From DAIRDK01 sp035403225 (GTDB taxonomy: Bacteria; Bacteroidota; Bacteroidia; Bacteroidales; FEN-979), in assembly GCA_035403225.1 (NCBI GenBank), contig DAONET010000057.1:1-7364 (forward strand): 7,364 nucleotides of DNA, given 5' to 3'. Shown in pieces: positions 7,001 through 7,364 of this stretch (position 1 is the first letter of the stretch; each line of letters opens with the position of its first letter). Made by a program: the position numbers and the translations under genes. The notes under the pieces are model-generated. The model was given only the letters and a program-made list of their open reading frames with translations, ran no database searches and was not told the origin of the DNA.

Positions 7001-7251
7001 CACGGGGTGATACAGATCCTGCGGATTTGACCGTCGACCAGCATTTCGCAGGCGCCGCATTTTCCGATGCCGCATTCGAGGCTTCGTTCCCTGTTTTTCA
7101 GGCTGTGGCTGTGGATGGGATAACCGGCCTGGTGTAAGGCCGCGGCGATGGTAAAACCTTTTTCGCCGGTAACTTCATGTCCTTCAAAAAAGAAAGTAGT
7201 TTTGGAGGTCTCCTGTATATCCAGGATGGGGTGTTTTGTGATCTTATACAT
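4018..7251 (-). CDS. Single-chain flavo-iron-sulfur amino-acid/amine dehydrogenase (Fer2 + Pyr_redox + 2[4Fe-4S] + BFD + DAO)
   Basis: This encodes a 1077-residue, probably cytoplasmic, multi-cofactor oxidoreductase. Modules in order: an HcnA-like Fer2 [2Fe-2S] domain (about 1-100; C60, C65, C68, C80); an HcnB-like FAD/NAD(P) disulfide-reductase fold (about 114-412; GAGPSG 121-126, GAGNIG 268-273, GAGD 385-388); a two-cluster ferredoxin (about 455-512; C461/C467/C470/C474 and C495/C498/C501/C505); an unassigned beta-rich segment (about 516-602); a BFD-like [2Fe-2S] domain (C606, C608, C642, C647); and an HcnC-like DAO FAD domain (about 704-1060; GGGMGG 710-715). These parts form separate subunits in hydrogen cyanide synthase, opine oxidases and archaeal dye-linked L-proline dehydrogenase. 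It likely dehydrogenates an amino acid, imino acid or amine at the DAO flavin; the substrate is unknown. I start it at 7251, not 7317, because family N-termini begin near ITKHP and the likely -7 element lies inside the longer form. No Shine-Dalgarno site is visible. Confidence 0.9.
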   Translation of the reverse strand: MYKITKHPILDIQETSKTTFFFEGHEVTGEKGFTIAAALHQAGYPIHSHSLKNRERSLECGIGKCGACEMLVDGQIRRICITPCDNVKEVREIPVGYSPAQKEVFKDKPVNVYKTTVAIIGAGPSGLAAREELNKKGVPNIVIDNNAKIGGQFNMQTHQFFFFEKERKFGGMRGFDIAKTLAGDNQEGIFLNSTVWDILEGKRLAVKNIRTEEIFFVDTCYLIVATGAVPFMPAFENDDLPGVYTAAVVQKMMNTEFTLLGKNILTVGAGNIGYLTSYQLFQAGANVRAIIEAMPNEGGFPVQANRVRRLGIPVLTSHTLLKAIPNSRHDGIVGAVIAECKDFKPIPGTEKIIDGIDAINICTGLVCDDQLMIKGNEVFGRRCFGAGDSTRIGEGTSAVLRGRQAAFDIFNDLGVRFDYDEYLQLSKEYIDSQQHPVRIIEKPAEPTPERMNKKGFVLIDCLYGFACNPCAFACPHGAITKSSTSTVPQIEYEKCIGCMECVYQCPGLAIFGYQPEKDWLFLPIEYDAPEKSECYLVDNYGKKLGEGIVEKIFRKPNKTNVARVKSIDIHGTELKNVRGFILKSNYPEPIDFKPYKQEPKEKTYICHCDDVTLEEVLATIGDRKFISVDEIKHTTRLGMGPCRGKRCIKRLKSALQGSGISITGEPTPRGPLANQVAMGELYPRNVHEKVITSINGDKLRKVRMESVVAGGGMGGSSLFRYLAEAGLKPLLLNYGRGSSWRNIAGGRPNFSIPEISDIAVHNHQLFKELQQIGNIDLRPNLYVTFAHDEATYKALEESMQWSDSFMIEPKDFTSKVSPFINPNLTGYISALITRDCWQATPGRTIDLLRRIGISHGGLVEEDCEVVDVRKENNTFFILVKNHDHRFTEYETPVFVNAMGSMGEKFASQLGIETGLFPVKHQAFITRRLPLMGVNGAPLPMLIDRRRYKGFIAVYGQQLAETGQVIGCASPAIEPHEIGKNLKINSEEFLEISSEIFTNWIPSISSVGFQAIWAGYYTEPRMIIDPSLGLFLGLRGHGFMLSQYLAKLYTDKLLGKPTPEYFKRLEINGDGLLEQAFK

Positions 7252-7274
7252 AGCAAGTTCGAACAATAAAAATG

Positions 7275-7300
7275 CAAAATTACTATTTCCCGGTATACAA
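7275..7300 (-). promoter_or_regulatory. Probable promoter of the oxidoreductase gene
   Basis: Read on the - strand, TAATTTTG (7282 down to 7275) matches the Bacteroidetes -7 consensus TAnnTTTG exactly. A TTG lies at 7300-7298, but with only 15 bp between, shorter than the usual 19 or so, so the -33 element is weak. Transcription would start near 7268-7270, giving a leader of under 20 nt before the ATG at 7251. The leader is AT-rich. This placement supports the shorter start of the gene. Confidence 0.55.
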
Positions 7301-7340
7301 CGGATGCCCAATTTCATAGAATCGATATCCGGAGGATTTC

Positions 7341-7353
7341 TTTTTCGGAAAAA
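7341..7353. other. 13-bp palindrome upstream of the oxidoreductase gene
   Basis: TTTTTC-G-GAAAAA is a perfect 6-bp inverted repeat around one central base, about 60-70 bp upstream of the probable -7 element. A second small dyad, ATCC-GGA-GGAT (7327-7337), is next to it. The pair could be an operator for a regulator of the oxidoreductase or part of a neighbouring element cut off by the window edge. AT-rich palindromes of this size also arise by chance. Confidence 0.25.
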
Positions 7354-7364
7354 TGGCTGTTCTG

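Noticed and set aside
4018..7251. Assignment as a hydrogen cyanide synthase or sarcosine oxidase alpha subunit
   Set aside because: Parts resemble HcnA, HcnB and HcnC, but the extra ferredoxin and linker and the single-chain layout do not match HCN synthase. No glycine-cleavage T-protein domain, expected in sarcosine oxidase alpha, is present. The substrate is left open.
7252..7317. 22-residue N-terminal extension of the oxidoreductase from an upstream ATG
   Set aside because: The extension is not needed for the Fer2 domain, and it would place the likely -7 promoter element inside the coding region.
1..7364. Mobile element, CRISPR array, tRNA, rRNA or defence system
   Set aside because: I saw no transposase, integrase, terminal inverted repeats, regularly spaced long repeats, cloverleaf sequence or defence-type domain on either strand.

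Overview
The window looks like chromosomal DNA from a member of the Bacteroidota, probably order Bacteroidales. The support is the promoter grammar: matches to the Bacteroidetes -7 element TAnnTTTG lie just upstream of two genes. There are also no strong Shine-Dalgarno sites, the leaders are A-rich, and moderate-GC genes are separated by very AT-rich intergenic DNA. This is inference from sequence style; no 16S or other phylogenetic marker is present.

Layout, left to right. Positions 1-198 are an AT-rich upstream region with a roughly 10-bp-phased TTAATGAAA-type repeat. It leads into a small cytoplasmic thioredoxin (199-561, +). A short spacer (562-679) holds a possible weak terminator and a good Bacteroidetes-type promoter candidate. 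Next comes a two-gene operon with a 4-nt ATGA stop/start overlap: an MprF-type lipid aminoacyltransferase/flippase (680-3310, +) and a six-helix DUF998 membrane protein (3307-3966, +). A strong bidirectional hairpin terminator closes the operon and also ends the convergent gene from the other side. The rest of the window (4018-7251, -) is one very large gene encoding a multi-cofactor flavo-iron-sulfur oxidoreductase with its own promoter near the right edge.

Functional picture. The thioredoxin is a disulfide reductant. The MprF-like protein should attach an amino acid to a membrane lipid and flip the product, changing surface charge; the DUF998 protein is translationally coupled to it and may act in the same membrane process. 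The large oxidoreductase combines in one chain the parts that are usually separate subunits in HcnABC-type, opine oxidase or dye-linked proline dehydrogenase complexes: an N-terminal [2Fe-2S] domain, an FAD/NAD(P) disulfide-reductase-like module, a two-cluster ferredoxin, a BFD-like [2Fe-2S] domain and a DAO-type FAD amine/amino-acid dehydrogenase. It probably oxidises an amino acid, imino acid or related amine and moves the electrons internally along its clusters. No phage, IS, CRISPR, tRNA or rRNA feature is visible. Most of the window is ordinary; the single-chain oxidoreductase and the MprF-DUF998 pairing deserve the closest look.
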